Part shown: positions 9,103-18,012 of the stretch, piece after piece
Layout of the letters: each line of letters begins with the position of its first letter
How positions within the stretch are numbered: position 1 is the stretch's first letter
Assembly (NCBI GenBank): GCA_014237855.1
Contig: JABACD010000005.1
Coordinates: 179,762 to 243,761, forward strand
Reading direction: 5' to 3'
Length of the DNA stretch: 64,000 bases
Source: Planctomycetota bacterium
GTDB lineage: Bacteria > Planctomycetota > UBA1135 > GCA-002686595
Notes under the pieces: model-generated
Told to the model about the DNA's origin: nothing
Database searches by the model: none
The model's input: only the letters and a program-made list of their open reading frames with translations
Position numbers and translations under genes: made by a program

Positions 9103-10430
9103 GAGGTCACTCCTGGAGTGGGGCTAAGAGTCGTCTTCGCAGGGCCAGAGGTCGGATCCAGGCTCACCGACCCCGTAAAGCTGGTCGCCATGTCTGCCAT
9201 CCTGCGCGACAGAGCATGTGCCGCGGCATCACTGCTCGCCCTGATCAAGGAGAGCACCGGAGCCGGCCGGAAGGCGTTGGACAATCCCATGGTCGGCTCC
9301 GCGTTGGTGAACACCGAGGGGGGCAGGATACCGTTTTGACGGCCGCCCCGGAACCCCGAGACCTCCTCGGGCCCACCCAGCACCAACGTGGCTCCCTCGT
9401 CCAGGCCCAGCCGGCAGAGATTGGCCTGGTATCGATCCAAATTGGAGCTGAACACGCGGCAAGCGACCTCGTCCCGAGCCCTCTCCATCCGCTCGAGAAG
9501 GGCCTCGGTAAAGGTCGAGAAGAGTCGCTGATGGCAGATCACCCGGCCGACTTGCCCGGCACGCTGGCCGGAGAGAGCACGCACGGCACCAAAGGCACGG
9601 TCGTAAGCTTCGGTTGCGGCCGCGGCAGGATCGTCCCCCTCGAGCACGACAAAGCTGGTGTTTGCTGGCGCCTTGAGAATGACCTCGCCTGGCCCGTTCT
9701 TCTCCTCGCCCGGTAGATTGTCGAAGACCCCCACACCGAAGCCCTGCGATGTAGACACTGACAGACCGCGGGGAACCTCTCCTGTCGCGCGGTCGGGGTT
9801 CACCCCGGGTAGGTAGACTCGGCTGAAGGCGCTGCTCTTCAAGGCGATGGAAGTGCATGCCCTGCGGTCGTCGTGTAGCAGGGCCACGACACCAGCAAGC
9901 GCCTTGTCCGAAGAGAGCTGCAGGACGAGCTCGTGCGCCGCCCAGGGTAGGTCAGGATCAGAGAGGATCAGCACTGACCTCCCGTGGAGTAGCTCCCCAA
10001 TGACCTCTCGCACCAAACCGGGATACAGCTCTGCGGCGGAGACACGTACCACCGCAGGCCTCTCATCCGAGTGGTCTGCGATCGGAGCGGTCGCGATCAG
10101 CTCATCACCAGTCAGCAGCGCTCGCTCGAAATCGTCGTCGAGAGCTCCCTCACCCAATCCCAACAACTCGGCCAGCTGGTCAGCACCCGAGGCGTTGCCA
10201 TGCCAGCGATCCAACGCCAGCGAAAGGAGCTCCGCACGCTCGTCCGGCCTGCGACGGCGCCAGGCCGGAGATGCCCGCCGCAAGCCCGCAACGGCGGCCA
10301 CCAGATCCCTCGCCCCGGAGCGGGGCCACCAGATCGACTCTTCGCGCGACCGCTGACGCAACCCGGCCTCGAAGACGTCACCCCCCAGGGCTGGGGCCCA
10401 GGCCCCATCGATGAAGTTCGAGTCCTGCAT
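9099..10430 (-). CDS. Aldehyde-dehydrogenase-fold protein lacking catalytic residues
   Basis: The 443-residue protein aligns along its length with NAD(P)-dependent aldehyde dehydrogenases, nearest in feel to succinylglutamate/aminoadipate semialdehyde dehydrogenases. The N-terminus NFIDGAW and the AAVAGLRRASPAW region are typical. In the active-site block the usual GQxC reads GQRA, putting A291 where the nucleophilic cysteine belongs. By eye, the general-base glutamate position is K253, and the KPSE cofactor loop reads SDPD (about 157-160). The reading frame is intact and translationally coupled to lat, which argues against a decaying gene. It is probably a pseudoenzyme, perhaps a scaffold or regulator for LAT. 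An alignment would settle the residue assignments. Confidence 0.75.
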   Translation of the reverse strand: MQDSNFIDGAWAPALGGDVFEAGLRQRSREESIWWPRSGARDLVAAVAGLRRASPAWRRRRPDERAELLSLALDRWHGNASGADQLAELLGLGEGALDDDFERALLTGDELIATAPIADHSDERPAVVRVSAAELYPGLVREVIGELLHGRSVLILSDPDLPWAAHELVLQLSSDKALAGVVALLHDDRRACTSIALKSSAFSRVYLPGVNPDRATGEVPRGLSVSTSQGFGVGVFDNLPGEEKNGPGEVILKAPANTSFVVLEGDDPAAAATEAYDRAFGAVRALSGQRAGQVGRVICHQRLFSTFTEALLERMERARDEVACRVFSSNLDRYQANLCRLGLDEGATLVLGGPEEVSGFRGGRQNGILPPSVFTNAEPTMGLSNAFRPAPVLSLIRASSDAAAHALSRRMADMATSFTGSVSLDPTSGPAKTTLSPTPGVTS

Positions 10431-10477
10431 GGGGGCATTGTAGGCTCAGCTGGTGCCCCTCGGAACGACCCGGGATC

Positions 10478-10551
10478 GACAATCCTCAGTTGATCCTCGA
10501 GGCGAGGATTGGCCTGGCCAGTCTTCCCGAGACAACCTTAGGATTGTCCCC
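10478..10551 (+). promoter_or_regulatory. Structured leader before rnpA
   Basis: A perfect 9-bp inverted repeat, GACAATCCT (10478-10486) and AGGATTGTC (10540-10548), brackets the region. Inside it is a 7-bp hairpin, ATCCTCG (10493-10499) with CGAGGAT (10503-10509) around a 3-base loop. The right outer arm ends 3 bases before the rnpA ATG, so folding would cover the ribosome-binding region. This could be a translational control element for rnpA-yidD. No known riboswitch family was recognised. Confidence 0.5.
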
Positions 10552-10929
10552 ATGACTCGCCTCCGATTCCGCAAACATCAGCACATCACGAGCAGCGCTG
10601 ACTTCTCCCGGGTGTTCCAGCTGGGAAGTCGCGCGCGGTCTGATCTGATGATCGTGGCCGTTCGTGAGAACGGACTGGCACACAGCAGACTCGGACTCTC
10701 TGTGGGCAAGCGGATCTGGAAGAGCGCGGTGAGGCGAAATCGCGTCCGCCGAGTCTTCAGGGAGGCCTTCCGTGTGGCCCAGCACGAACTACCGAGCGGT
10801 CTGGACATCGTACTGATTCCGGCTCGACCGAGACTGACCCCCGACCTGGCGGAGGCACGCGAGCAGCTGATCCTCATGACCATCAAGGCCCACAGGCGCT
10901 TCGAGGAGAAGAAGGAGAAGGCGGTTTGA
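10552..10929 (+). CDS. rnpA: Ribonuclease P protein component
   Basis: From the ATG at 10552 the protein has 125 residues, standard for RnpA. It has the FSRVFQLG helix start, LGLSVGKRI and the RNA-binding motif [16 protein letters not shown]. It binds the catalytic RNase P RNA and helps mature tRNA 5' ends. The longer open frame from 10453 adds 33 residues without family similarity and would include the hairpin leader, so it is rejected. The usual upstream partner rpmH is absent here. The TGA stop overlaps the yidD ATG by one base (TGATG). Confidence 0.95.
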   Translation: MTRLRFRKHQHITSSADFSRVFQLGSRARSDLMIVAVRENGLAHSRLGLSVGKRIWKSAVRRNRVRRVFREAFRVAQHELPSGLDIVLIPARPRLTPDLAEAREQLILMTIKAHRRFEEKKEKAV

Positions 10930-11225
10930 TGGACTCGATCGTCCGATCCCTGCGCTGGCTCTTCGTCCTGCCTGTCCGCCTCTACCAGGGAACGATTTCC
11001 CGAATCACGCCGGCAACCTGTCGCTTCAAACCCACCTGCAGCCAGTACGCAGTCGAAGCCGTCGAACGCCATGGTGTTCTCAGGGGGGGCGCCCTCTCCA
11101 CCTGGCGCCTCCTGCGATGCAACCCCTTTGTCGAGGGTGGTTGGGACCCGGTGCCCGACACTCCCACGACCGAAGCAAGGTCCTGCAAGGCCACCCCGAA
11201 CGACCAGACCCCAGGGGAGAAGTGA
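10929..11225 (+). CDS. yidD: Membrane protein insertion efficiency factor YidD
   Basis: This small protein of 98 residues has the family core [38 protein letters not shown] and GGWDPVP. YidD is a peripheral membrane factor that assists YidC-dependent insertion. The C-terminal tail of about 25 residues is polar and variable. The ATG at 10929 overlaps the rnpA stop by one base. yidC is not next to it but lies near 46.6-48.6 kb. Confidence 0.93.
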   Translation: MDSIVRSLRWLFVLPVRLYQGTISRITPATCRFKPTCSQYAVEAVERHGVLRGGALSTWRLLRCNPFVEGGWDPVPDTPTTEARSCKATPNDQTPGEK

Positions 11226-11304
11226 GCGCAGCCGGCCGCTATCCTGTCTATCGACTCATGGCCAACGGAACTCCCTCTATCCGACTCCACCCATCTAGAG
11301 CCTC

Positions 11305-12405
11305 ATGACCGCCCGCTCCGCCCTCCTCCTCCTTCCGTTGCTCCTCTCTGCCTGCCAGGGCACCGGCGGAACCGGTGAGCCAGCTCCGCGCTGTCCAGTT
11401 CCTGGTGGAACGCTTGTCGACGAGCTGATTCGCGAGGGCGAGTCGCACTTCAAGCACCTATGGCGCCTGACCTACGATGGCGAAAACGCCGAGGCCTACT
11501 GGAACCCGAGCAGTGACCGCCTCGTCTTCCAGCGTCGCTGGGATGATGTCAGCTGTGACCGAATCTTCGTTACTGACGCCACATCAGGTGCCGTCAATCA
11601 GATCAGCAATGGGCGTGGGACCACGACCTGCTCGTTCTTCATGCCCGATGGCGAACACGTGCTCTTCGGCTCAACAGGTGCTGTTCACACGGACTGCCCC
11701 CCCAAGCCCGACATGTCCATGGGCTACGCCTGGGCCATCTATCCCGAGTACGACATTTACCACCAAGATCTGACGACTGGGGAGACCATGCCGTTGATCA
11801 CAGGCCCGGGTTATGACACCGAGGCGACGGTCTCTCCTGCTGGAGACAGGATCGTCTTCACCTCGACGAGGTCCGGCGACCTGGAGCTATGGACCAGCGA
11901 CCTGACTGGCGGCGATCTTCGTCAGGTCACCGACGAGGTCGGTTACGACGGAGGGGCTTTCTTCAGCCACGACGGTCAGTGGCTGGTCTTCAGGACAACG
12001 GCCTTTGATCAAGAGAACCTGGAGCAGGAACACGCCAGCTATCGTGAGCTGCTTGCCAATGATTTGATCCGGCCCAACTCGATGGAGATCATGATCATAC
12101 GTCCCGATGGCAGCGACCGAACCCAGGTGACCCACCTGGGAAAGGCCAACTGGGCGCCCTATTTCTTCCCCGGTGACGACCGCATCATCTTCTGTAGCAA
12201 TCATCACTGGGAGGGATCGGGACGCATGAACTTCGATCTCTTCGCCATTGATCCGGACGGACAAGATCTCGAACGCATCACCTTTGACGATGACTTCGAC
12301 TCCTTCGCCATGTTCAGCCCTGACGGAAGGTACCTGGCCTTCTCCAGCAATCGCGGTGGCGCGAAGCAAGGCGAGACCAACCTGTTCATCGCGGAGTGGC
12401 AGTAG
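11305..12405 (+). CDS. TolB-like PD40 beta-propeller lipoprotein
   Basis: The 366-residue protein begins with a short lipoprotein signal (LLLLPLLLSAC, lipobox LSAC, Cys at residue 17). It then carries repeated PD40-type blades, seen in AYWNPSSDRLVFQ, ATVSPAGDRIVFTSTR, AFFSHDGQWLVF, YFFPGDDRIIFCSN and AMFSPDGRYLAFSSNR. The pattern matches the six-bladed propeller of TolB-like proteins, which bind peptides or sugars at the cell surface or in the periplasm. Partner and ligand are unknown. It stands between yidD and a YfhO-like gene on the same strand. Confidence 0.8.
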   Translation: MTARSALLLLPLLLSACQGTGGTGEPAPRCPVPGGTLVDELIREGESHFKHLWRLTYDGENAEAYWNPSSDRLVFQRRWDDVSCDRIFVTDATSGAVNQISNGRGTTTCSFFMPDGEHVLFGSTGAVHTDCPPKPDMSMGYAWAIYPEYDIYHQDLTTGETMPLITGPGYDTEATVSPAGDRIVFTSTRSGDLELWTSDLTGGDLRQVTDEVGYDGGAFFSHDGQWLVFRTTAFDQENLEQEHASYRELLANDLIRPNSMEIMIIRPDGSDRTQVTHLGKANWAPYFFPGDDRIIFCSNHHWEGSGRMNFDLFAIDPDGQDLERITFDDDFDSFAMFSPDGRYLAFSSNRGGAKQGETNLFIAEWQ

Positions 12406-12458
12406 TCAACTGAGATGACTCACGGCCTCCTCACTTCCAACTCCCCTGGAGCGGGCCG

Positions 12459-15008
12459 TTGAACACCCTCACGATACTCTCCGGGCAGTGGATGCCGAGC
12501 CGGCTGCGCTACCCCTTGCTGTTCCTGCTTCCGCTCCTACTCCTGGGCTCGACCCTGCTGGGTGGTGAGCGCTTCCTCCCGATCCTGCCCGTCACCCAGG
12601 AGCCCCTGAGGAGCGAGCAGCCGGAGGCAGCCCAGGCCGCAGCCACGAACGCCAACCTGGTGGCTACCGATCGACTCTTCCCGTTCCTCAGTGACGAGCT
12701 CTTGATTCGGGCACAGATCGAGGAGGGCGTACTGCCCATCTGGACTCCCCTGGCTGGCCTGGGCTCACCCCTGGCCGCAGGCTCCCTGAGCGCGCCCTGG
12801 AATCCACTGCGCTGGCCTCTGCTACTCCTCGATCCAGCCGCCGCCAGCGGCTGGCACGCGCTGCTCTCGCTGGTCCTGGCGGGGCTGGGGATGATGATGT
12901 TTCTCGAGGGTCGCGGCCTCAAGTTCACCGCGGCCATGTTCGGGGCTCTGGCGTACCAGTCGTGCGGCTTCCTGATCGCCAACCTTCACTACGTGATGAA
13001 GGTCGATGCAGCCATCTGGGCGCCATGGTGCCTGTGGGGCGTGGACCTGGTCTACCGAGGCCGCAAGAACGCAGGCCTGATCATCTTCTTCGGCGTCGGT
13101 CTCAGCGCTCTCGCTGGATTCCCCCCGGTCTTCATCTTCGTGGCCACCCTGACACTCGCCTGGATCCTCAAGCGAGCCCTCGAGGCGATCCGCGAGCCCC
13201 GCGAGGTGCTGGGCTGGCGAGGCTCCCTGGGTGCCTCCCTCTTGTTCGCTGGGCTGGGAGTACTGGCCGGCGCAGTGCACCTCTACCCCATGTGGGAGCT
13301 GAGCCAGGAGTCCACCAGGCAGCCCCAGGACCCCTTGGCCATCGCTGCCCAGAGCCTGCCCCACGCGGCGCTCCTGACGACCATCATGCCAACCGCCTTC
13401 GGTGGTCCCACGGACACGCGGCCCGCGAACTGTGACGCCGCGGTGTGGTGGCTGCTGGGCGAAGAGGACCTGGAGCGTGGCCTGGCCGCCAATCGTCTCG
13501 AGTGGCACCTCTACGCAGGCGTGACCGTGCTCGCCCTGGCCCTGGCTGGAATCCTCGCGAAGACCCGACGCGCACGCTTTCCGCTGCTGATCGTGCTCGC
13601 CACCTGCGGCTTCCTCTTTGCCTGGCCTGTGTTCGATTTCCTTTACGGTCTGCCAGGTGCGAACCTGGGATCACCCGCCCGCGCTGCCCCTCTCGCCGGC
13701 CTGGGAATCGCCTGGCTGGCGGCACTGGGCTTTGACGCATTGCTCGAGGGTCAGGGGCTCGCCCGTCTGGGCGCGGTACTCGTGGCCTGTGGCTGCGGGC
13801 TCCTGGGACTCATTCTCCTTCTCACGCTTCAGCCGGAGGAGTGGGCAGCCGACCTGGAGTCAAGCCTGCAGGCACGCTACTCCGTCGACGCAGCAACCAT
13901 CCGCGGCTTCTTCACACAGGCGGAGGCGATGCTGGTCGCCGACCGGCTGCGAGAGGGAGCGAAGACCCTGCTGCTGATCTCCATCCTGGTCTTCGTGCTC
14001 GCCCTCTATGCGGGACGGCTGACGGTGCGCGGAAGTGGAGTCGCAGGCTGTGCCCTGCTGGTCTTCGAGGCAACCCTCGCCGGCCTGCCCCAGACGACCG
14101 TACCGAGGAGCCCGACTGAAGCCCTGTTCCCCGCCTCCCCGACCATCGATGCCATCAGGGAGGCTACCGGCAGCGGGCGGGTGCTTCGACTCGACCAAAG
14201 CCCCACGGGCATCGATGATGTCCTGCACCTTGCCCGCCCCAACCTGCTCTCCGTCTACGGAATCTCCGACCTGACAACCTACTCTGCGTTCCCCTCGAAG
14301 AGGCTGCACGAGGTCTGGAGGGAGCTCGATGAAGAGGGCACCTATCGTGGAGGTGCAGCCCGGCTCAGCGACCCCGCTCTGCTCGACGCCCCCCTGCTTG
14401 ATCTCCTGCGAGTCACCTGCGTCCTCTCTCGTGCTCCTCTGCACCATCCTCGCCTTGAGCTCCGACATGCCGGACCCGACTTCCAGGTCTACGCGCGCAG
14501 CGGCGCCCTCCCGCAGGCCCGGGTCGTGCCGGAGCTGAGAGCGGCCGGCCCTTCACCGGCGCAGCGGCTCGCGAGCCCCGAACTCGACCCGGCCGCATCG
14601 GCGCTGCACTCCGAAGACAGCCAGAATCCAGGACCGGAGGGACAGTTCAAGGAGGGAGAGCTGGTCATGGAGCGTCCCTCGCCCGACCAAATCGACCTCT
14701 CCCTCAGGGACTCCTCCGGCGGGTGGCTGGTGGTTCACGAGGGCTGGAGTCCGGGCTGGAAGGCAACCTTGAACGGCCAGGACGTCGAGGTCTTGAGACT
14801 GGATCACCTCTACATGGGCTTGCCAGTTCCTTCCGGTAACTCCACCATTGCTCTCAAGTACGACCCCTCATCATTCCGCATCGGGGTCTACCTGTCCCTC
14901 TTCTCCCTGCTCGCGGCCATCCTCATCACTCGCAGCCGTCACTTCTCATTGAAGCGCGAGAATCTCAGCCGCGCACAGCTCGACCATGCATCTTCAGAGT
15001 CTAGGTAG
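12459..15008 (+). CDS. YfhO-like polytopic membrane protein
   Basis: The 849-residue protein has an N-terminal membrane helix, an extracytoplasmic loop with FPFLSDELLIRAQIEEGVLPIWTP and then about a dozen hydrophobic helices to residue ~560. A soluble C-terminal domain and a last membrane helix (about 810-830) follow. This layout, with SLSAPWNPL and GWLVVHEGWSPGWKA segments, is typical of the YfhO family of GT-C-fold proteins, which are implicated in transferring sugars to cell-wall polymers. The start is a TTG at 12459 with GGAG upstream; ATG at 12492 is an alternative. It overlaps the next gene by 23 bases. The substrate is unknown. Confidence 0.75.
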   Translation: MNTLTILSGQWMPSRLRYPLLFLLPLLLLGSTLLGGERFLPILPVTQEPLRSEQPEAAQAAATNANLVATDRLFPFLSDELLIRAQIEEGVLPIWTPLAGLGSPLAAGSLSAPWNPLRWPLLLLDPAAASGWHALLSLVLAGLGMMMFLEGRGLKFTAAMFGALAYQSCGFLIANLHYVMKVDAAIWAPWCLWGVDLVYRGRKNAGLIIFFGVGLSALAGFPPVFIFVATLTLAWILKRALEAIREPREVLGWRGSLGASLLFAGLGVLAGAVHLYPMWELSQESTRQPQDPLAIAAQSLPHAALLTTIMPTAFGGPTDTRPANCDAAVWWLLGEEDLERGLAANRLEWHLYAGVTVLALALAGILAKTRRARFPLLIVLATCGFLFAWPVFDFLYGLPGANLGSPARAAPLAGLGIAWLAALGFDALLEGQGLARLGAVLVACGCGLLGLILLLTLQPEEWAADLESSLQARYSVDAATIRGFFTQAEAMLVADRLREGAKTLLLISILVFVLALYAGRLTVRGSGVAGCALLVFEATLAGLPQTTVPRSPTEALFPASPTIDAIREATGSGRVLRLDQSPTGIDDVLHLARPNLLSVYGISDLTTYSAFPSKRLHEVWRELDEEGTYRGGAARLSDPALLDAPLLDLLRVTCVLSRAPLHHPRLELRHAGPDFQVYARSGALPQARVVPELRAAGPSPAQRLASPELDPAASALHSEDSQNPGPEGQFKEGELVMERPSPDQIDLSLRDSSGGWLVVHEGWSPGWKATLNGQDVEVLRLDHLYMGLPVPSGNSTIALKYDPSSFRIGVYLSLFSLLAAILITRSRHFSLKRENLSRAQLDHASSESR

Positions 15009-15771
15009 CGGTAGCGAGGGCAACGCAACCATCGTACGCGCAGATGATCTGACGCTACTGATCGATGCAGGTCTGGGAGTACGAGTGCTCTCCGAACGTT
15101 TTGAGGTGGCCCATGTTGCTCCCCGCCAGGTCGATCACTTGCTGGTGACCCACGGACACCTGGATCATTCACGCAATGCAGGCTCAATCGCCAAGCGTCA
15201 GCGCGCCACCCTCCACTGCAGCGAGAAGATCATGAGGCATCGTTCGATCTGCCGCGCGCCCGAACTGGTGGCATTGCGCATGGGCCAGGAGTCCGAAATC
15301 GAGTCACAGCAGGGCAGGGGAATCCTTCGCTACAAGCCGGTTCTCTTGCCCCACGACTGTGACCCCACGGTGGCCTTCCGATTGCAGCAAGGTGAACGCA
15401 CGGCAGTCGTCCTGACAGATATCGGCCGGCCAGACCGGGAGGTCGCGAAGCAGCTGGGAGGTGCTCATCTGCTCGTTCTCGAATTCAACTACGATCCCGA
15501 GATGATGCGAAGAGGCCCCTACCCCCCCGTCCTGCAGCAGCGAATCACCGGGGGACGCGGGCATCTCTCGAATGACGAGGCGGCCCAGATGCTGGAGTTA
15601 CTGATCGGCCCTGAGCTACACACCGTCGCTCTCGCCCACATCTCGCAGAAGAACAACTCAACCGATCTGGCCCTTGAGACCGCTCGGGCCACCCTTCAGC
15701 GTCTCGGTCGCGACGATGTACGTGTGCTGGCCCTCTCCCAGCACGAAGTCAGCGACAACCTCGAGGTCTGA
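14986..15771 (+). CDS. MBL-fold metal-dependent hydrolase, YycJ/WalJ-like
   Basis: The 261-residue protein has the metallo-beta-lactamase motif THGHLDH at 55-61. An N-terminal SLGSGSEGNATIV stretch is typical of the YycJ (WalJ) group. D at VVLTDIG and H in LAHISQKNN fit the later metal ligands. Relatives are 5'-to-3' exonucleases or phosphodiesterases linked to DNA repair or cell-wall stress signalling. No WalK/WalR homologue is next to it. It starts within the end of the YfhO-like gene. Confidence 0.82.
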   Translation: MHLQSLGSGSEGNATIVRADDLTLLIDAGLGVRVLSERFEVAHVAPRQVDHLLVTHGHLDHSRNAGSIAKRQRATLHCSEKIMRHRSICRAPELVALRMGQESEIESQQGRGILRYKPVLLPHDCDPTVAFRLQQGERTAVVLTDIGRPDREVAKQLGGAHLLVLEFNYDPEMMRRGPYPPVLQQRITGGRGHLSNDEAAQMLELLIGPELHTVALAHISQKNNSTDLALETARATLQRLGRDDVRVLALSQHEVSDNLEV

Positions 15772-15791
15772 TTGATCCCATCCTGCGCCTG

Positions 15792-16067
15792 GTGGCAGCT
15801 CACCGCTCGATTCGTAGATTTGCTCCGAGTCGCCTGGATGATGGATTGGTTCGCGAGTGTGTCAGCGCAGCGCAGATGGCGGCAACCTCCTCGAATGTGC
15901 AGCCATACGCGCTGATCCGAGTCGAGGATCAGGAGACCCGCGCGAGCCTCGCCCGGGATGGAGGGCGCGGAGCCGTCCAGAGCACTCAGGCCATGAAGTG
16001 CCAGGTGACAATTGCCCAGACGGCAATGAAGGCGTCCTTCAAGCCGATCTTCTTGCCTTCCTCGTAG
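15792..16067 (+). pseudogene. Nitroreductase family, N-terminal remnant
   Basis: The open frame starts with AAHRSIRRFAPSRLDDGLV and AAQMAATSSNVQPYALIRVED, the FMN-binding N-terminus of nitroreductase/NfsA-type flavoproteins. Similarity fades at about residue 62. From 15986 the DNA is the 3' end of an opposite-strand glycosyltransferase gene, so about three quarters of the enzyme is missing. The family-like sequence extends upstream of the GTG at 15792 to an ATT at 15771 that overlaps the previous stop (DPILRL before VAAHRS), suggesting that the original start was there. This is probably a broken gene left by a rearrangement. Confidence 0.75.
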
Positions 16068-16675
16068 TCACGCCCCGAGTAAGAGATCGGCACCTCGTAG
16101 ATGCGGCACTTCATCTTGGCGATCTTGGCCGTCATCTCTGGCTCCACTGCAAAGGTTCGAGATTGGATGTCGAGCTTCTCGGCCACCTCACGCTTCATGA
16201 CCTTGTAGCAGGTCTCCATGTCAGTGAGGTTCAGGTTGGTGAAGATGTTCGACACCAAGGTCAGCATCCGATTACCCAGGTAGTGCCAGAACATGTGGAC
16301 GCGCACATACTTGCCACCCAAGAATCGCGATCCATAGACGACATCCGCCTTCCCATTCAGGATCGGCACCAGCAACAGGCTGTAGTCCTGTGGGTCGTAC
16401 TCAAGATCCGCATCCTGAATGATGACCACATCGTTCTTGACCTCCTTGAATCCTGTAGCGAGAGCAGCGCCCTTGCCACGATTGACCTCGTGGTGAAAGC
16501 ACCGGATCTCCGGATGCTTCTCAGCCAGCTCGGCCATGATCTCGGGAGAGCGATCCCGGGAGGCGTCGTTGACCAGGATCAGTTCCTTCTCGTAGGGCGT
16601 CTCCAGAACGGCAGCAACGATCTCTTCGAGAGTTCGTTCCTCGTTGTAGACGGGCATCACGATGGAGAGCTTCAT
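15986..16675 (-). CDS. Family 2 glycosyltransferase, polyprenyl-phosphate mannose/glucose synthase-like
   Basis: From the ATG at 16675 the 229-residue protein starts directly with the GT-A fold (MKLSIVMPVYNEERTL). The metal/nucleotide-sugar motif reads IIQDADLEYDP, and GSRFLGG and the C-terminal VPISYSGRDYEEGKKIG are typical of DPM1-like synthases. These load a hexose from a nucleotide sugar onto a polyprenyl phosphate at the cytoplasmic face. No membrane helices follow the domain. The longer frame upstream overlaps the spacer to the next glycosyltransferase and is not family-like. It is last in a four-gene glycosyltransferase run. Confidence 0.85.
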   Translation of the reverse strand: MKLSIVMPVYNEERTLEEIVAAVLETPYEKELILVNDASRDRSPEIMAELAEKHPEIRCFHHEVNRGKGAALATGFKEVKNDVVIIQDADLEYDPQDYSLLLVPILNGKADVVYGSRFLGGKYVRVHMFWHYLGNRMLTLVSNIFTNLNLTDMETCYKVMKREVAEKLDIQSRTFAVEPEMTAKIAKMKCRIYEVPISYSGRDYEEGKKIGLKDAFIAVWAIVTWHFMA

Positions 16676-16716
16676 GTGGATCGAATGAGGTCTTTGCCGG
16701 GGGTCGTCTCGTGGGT

Positions 16717-18012
16717 CTACTTGTGCGGCTCGGCTCCAGGCTCGGTCAGGCCACGGAAGAGCTTGTCGATTTCGAGGAACTGACTCAAGCCGCGATGCAG
16801 CTCCTGGTACCCCGTCTCCTCCTCGATGCACCACTCCGGGCGGAGGAATAACTTGAATATCTCCGAGTCCTTTCGGCTCCGCTGGCCCTGGACCTGAGCT
16901 CGCTTCTCACTCCAGTGGTCCCAGTTGCCCAGCAGGTCGTTGATGCCGATCAAATCGGCTGCCGCCACCCTCTTGAGTGGGATCATGTCCTCTACGGCCC
17001 CTCGTACCTTCTCCAGGAGGCCCCGTAGCAGGCCTGCAGACTCGGTCCCTGCGTGTTCGATGCGGAAGGGGCGGTCATCTCCCAGTCCGCTTGAGATGTA
17101 GCTCCGCCGGAGTGCCAGGGCGAGCATCGCGGGGAGTATCTGGCGCAATGACTCATCGTCGTAGTTCTTGAAGCATGCCAGCATCGGATTGCGGATCTGC
17201 AGCAGACGGATCATCTCCACCGGCAACTTCTTGCTGGTGCTCGAGTGATGGTGGTAACAGACGGCCTTTGGCGTGTACCAGACCTCATGCCCCATCACCC
17301 AGCTCCGCCAGCCCAGGTCCACATCCTCGTAGTACGCGAAGAACTCCTCGTCGAATCCCCCCACATTCTCGAAGAGATCCCTGCGCATGGCCATGGCCCC
17401 TCCGCAGGCAAAGAGGCTCTTGCGAGGCCAGTCGTAGTCAGGCCCCGGGTCGAGCAGATAGCCGCGCTGGATACCTATCCCGTGGAAGTTCATTCCTCCA
17501 CCGGCGCTGTTCATCACCTTGCCATCCCAGGAATACATCTTGGCCGTGGTGGCCTGGCACTCGTTACGCACGAGTGGATTGACAAGCTCGCGAAGCCAGG
17601 CAGCTTCGACCCGCATGTCATTGTTCAAGAAGACCAGGACATCCGCCTCCGGTGAGGCTGTTGCTCCCTGGTTACAGCCGGCGGCGAAGCCGACGTTCTG
17701 CGAATTCTCGATCAGGCGCACCCAGCCGTGGTCGCGCTTCATTTCCTGAACACTGCCATCGGTGGAGCCGTTGTCGATCAGCACCACCTCATACAGGTCT
17801 TCGGGATAGTCGAGTTCCGCCAGCGTCTCGAAGCAGGGCTTCAGGTGGTGGCGGCCATTCATGTTGAGGATGATGATCGAGCAGCGCGGTAGCTCGGCAT
17901 CGCTGACTGCTTCACCGGGAGTGACCCGTAACTTCAAGGGGTCAGGAAGCTCTGACGATGAGTCCTGCTTCCCGCCCCCCCCGGGCGGCGCCTTCTTGCT
18001 CTTCTTCGTCAT
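16717..18012 (-). CDS. Family 2 glycosyltransferase, rhamnosyltransferase-like
   Basis: The 431-residue GT-A protein has SIIILNMNG, IDNGSTDGS, VLVFLNNDM (DxD-equivalent) and ACGGAMAMRR. The acceptor-side motif GGFDEEFFAYYEDVDLGWR is typical of WbbL-like rhamnosyl- and related transferases. A Lys/Pro/Gly-rich N-terminal tail (1-40) precedes the fold. A C-terminal helical extension (about 300-431) is of unknown role. Its ATG overlaps the stop of the preceding fusion gene by one base (TGATG), so the two are coupled. Confidence 0.83.
   Translation of the reverse strand: MTKKSKKAPPGGGGKQDSSSELPDPLKLRVTPGEAVSDAELPRCSIIILNMNGRHHLKPCFETLAELDYPEDLYEVVLIDNGSTDGSVQEMKRDHGWVRLIENSQNVGFAAGCNQGATASPEADVLVFLNNDMRVEAAWLRELVNPLVRNECQATTAKMYSWDGKVMNSAGGGMNFHGIGIQRGYLLDPGPDYDWPRKSLFACGGAMAMRRDLFENVGGFDEEFFAYYEDVDLGWRSWVMGHEVWYTPKAVCYHHHSSTSKKLPVEMIRLLQIRNPMLACFKNYDDESLRQILPAMLALALRRSYISSGLGDDRPFRIEHAGTESAGLLRGLLEKVRGAVEDMIPLKRVAAADLIGINDLLGNWDHWSEKRAQVQGQRSRKDSEIFKLFLRPEWCIEEETGYQELHRGLSQFLEIDKLFRGLTEPGAEPHK

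Noticed and set aside
10453..10551. 33-residue N-terminal extension of rnpA
   Set aside because: It covers the hairpin leader and has no similarity to the family, whose start fits the ATG at 10552.
15986..16834. Longer start for the first family 2 glycosyltransferase
   Set aside because: Residues before MKLSIVMPVYNE are Arg/Pro-rich, overlap the end of the upstream gene (from 16717) and are not family-like.
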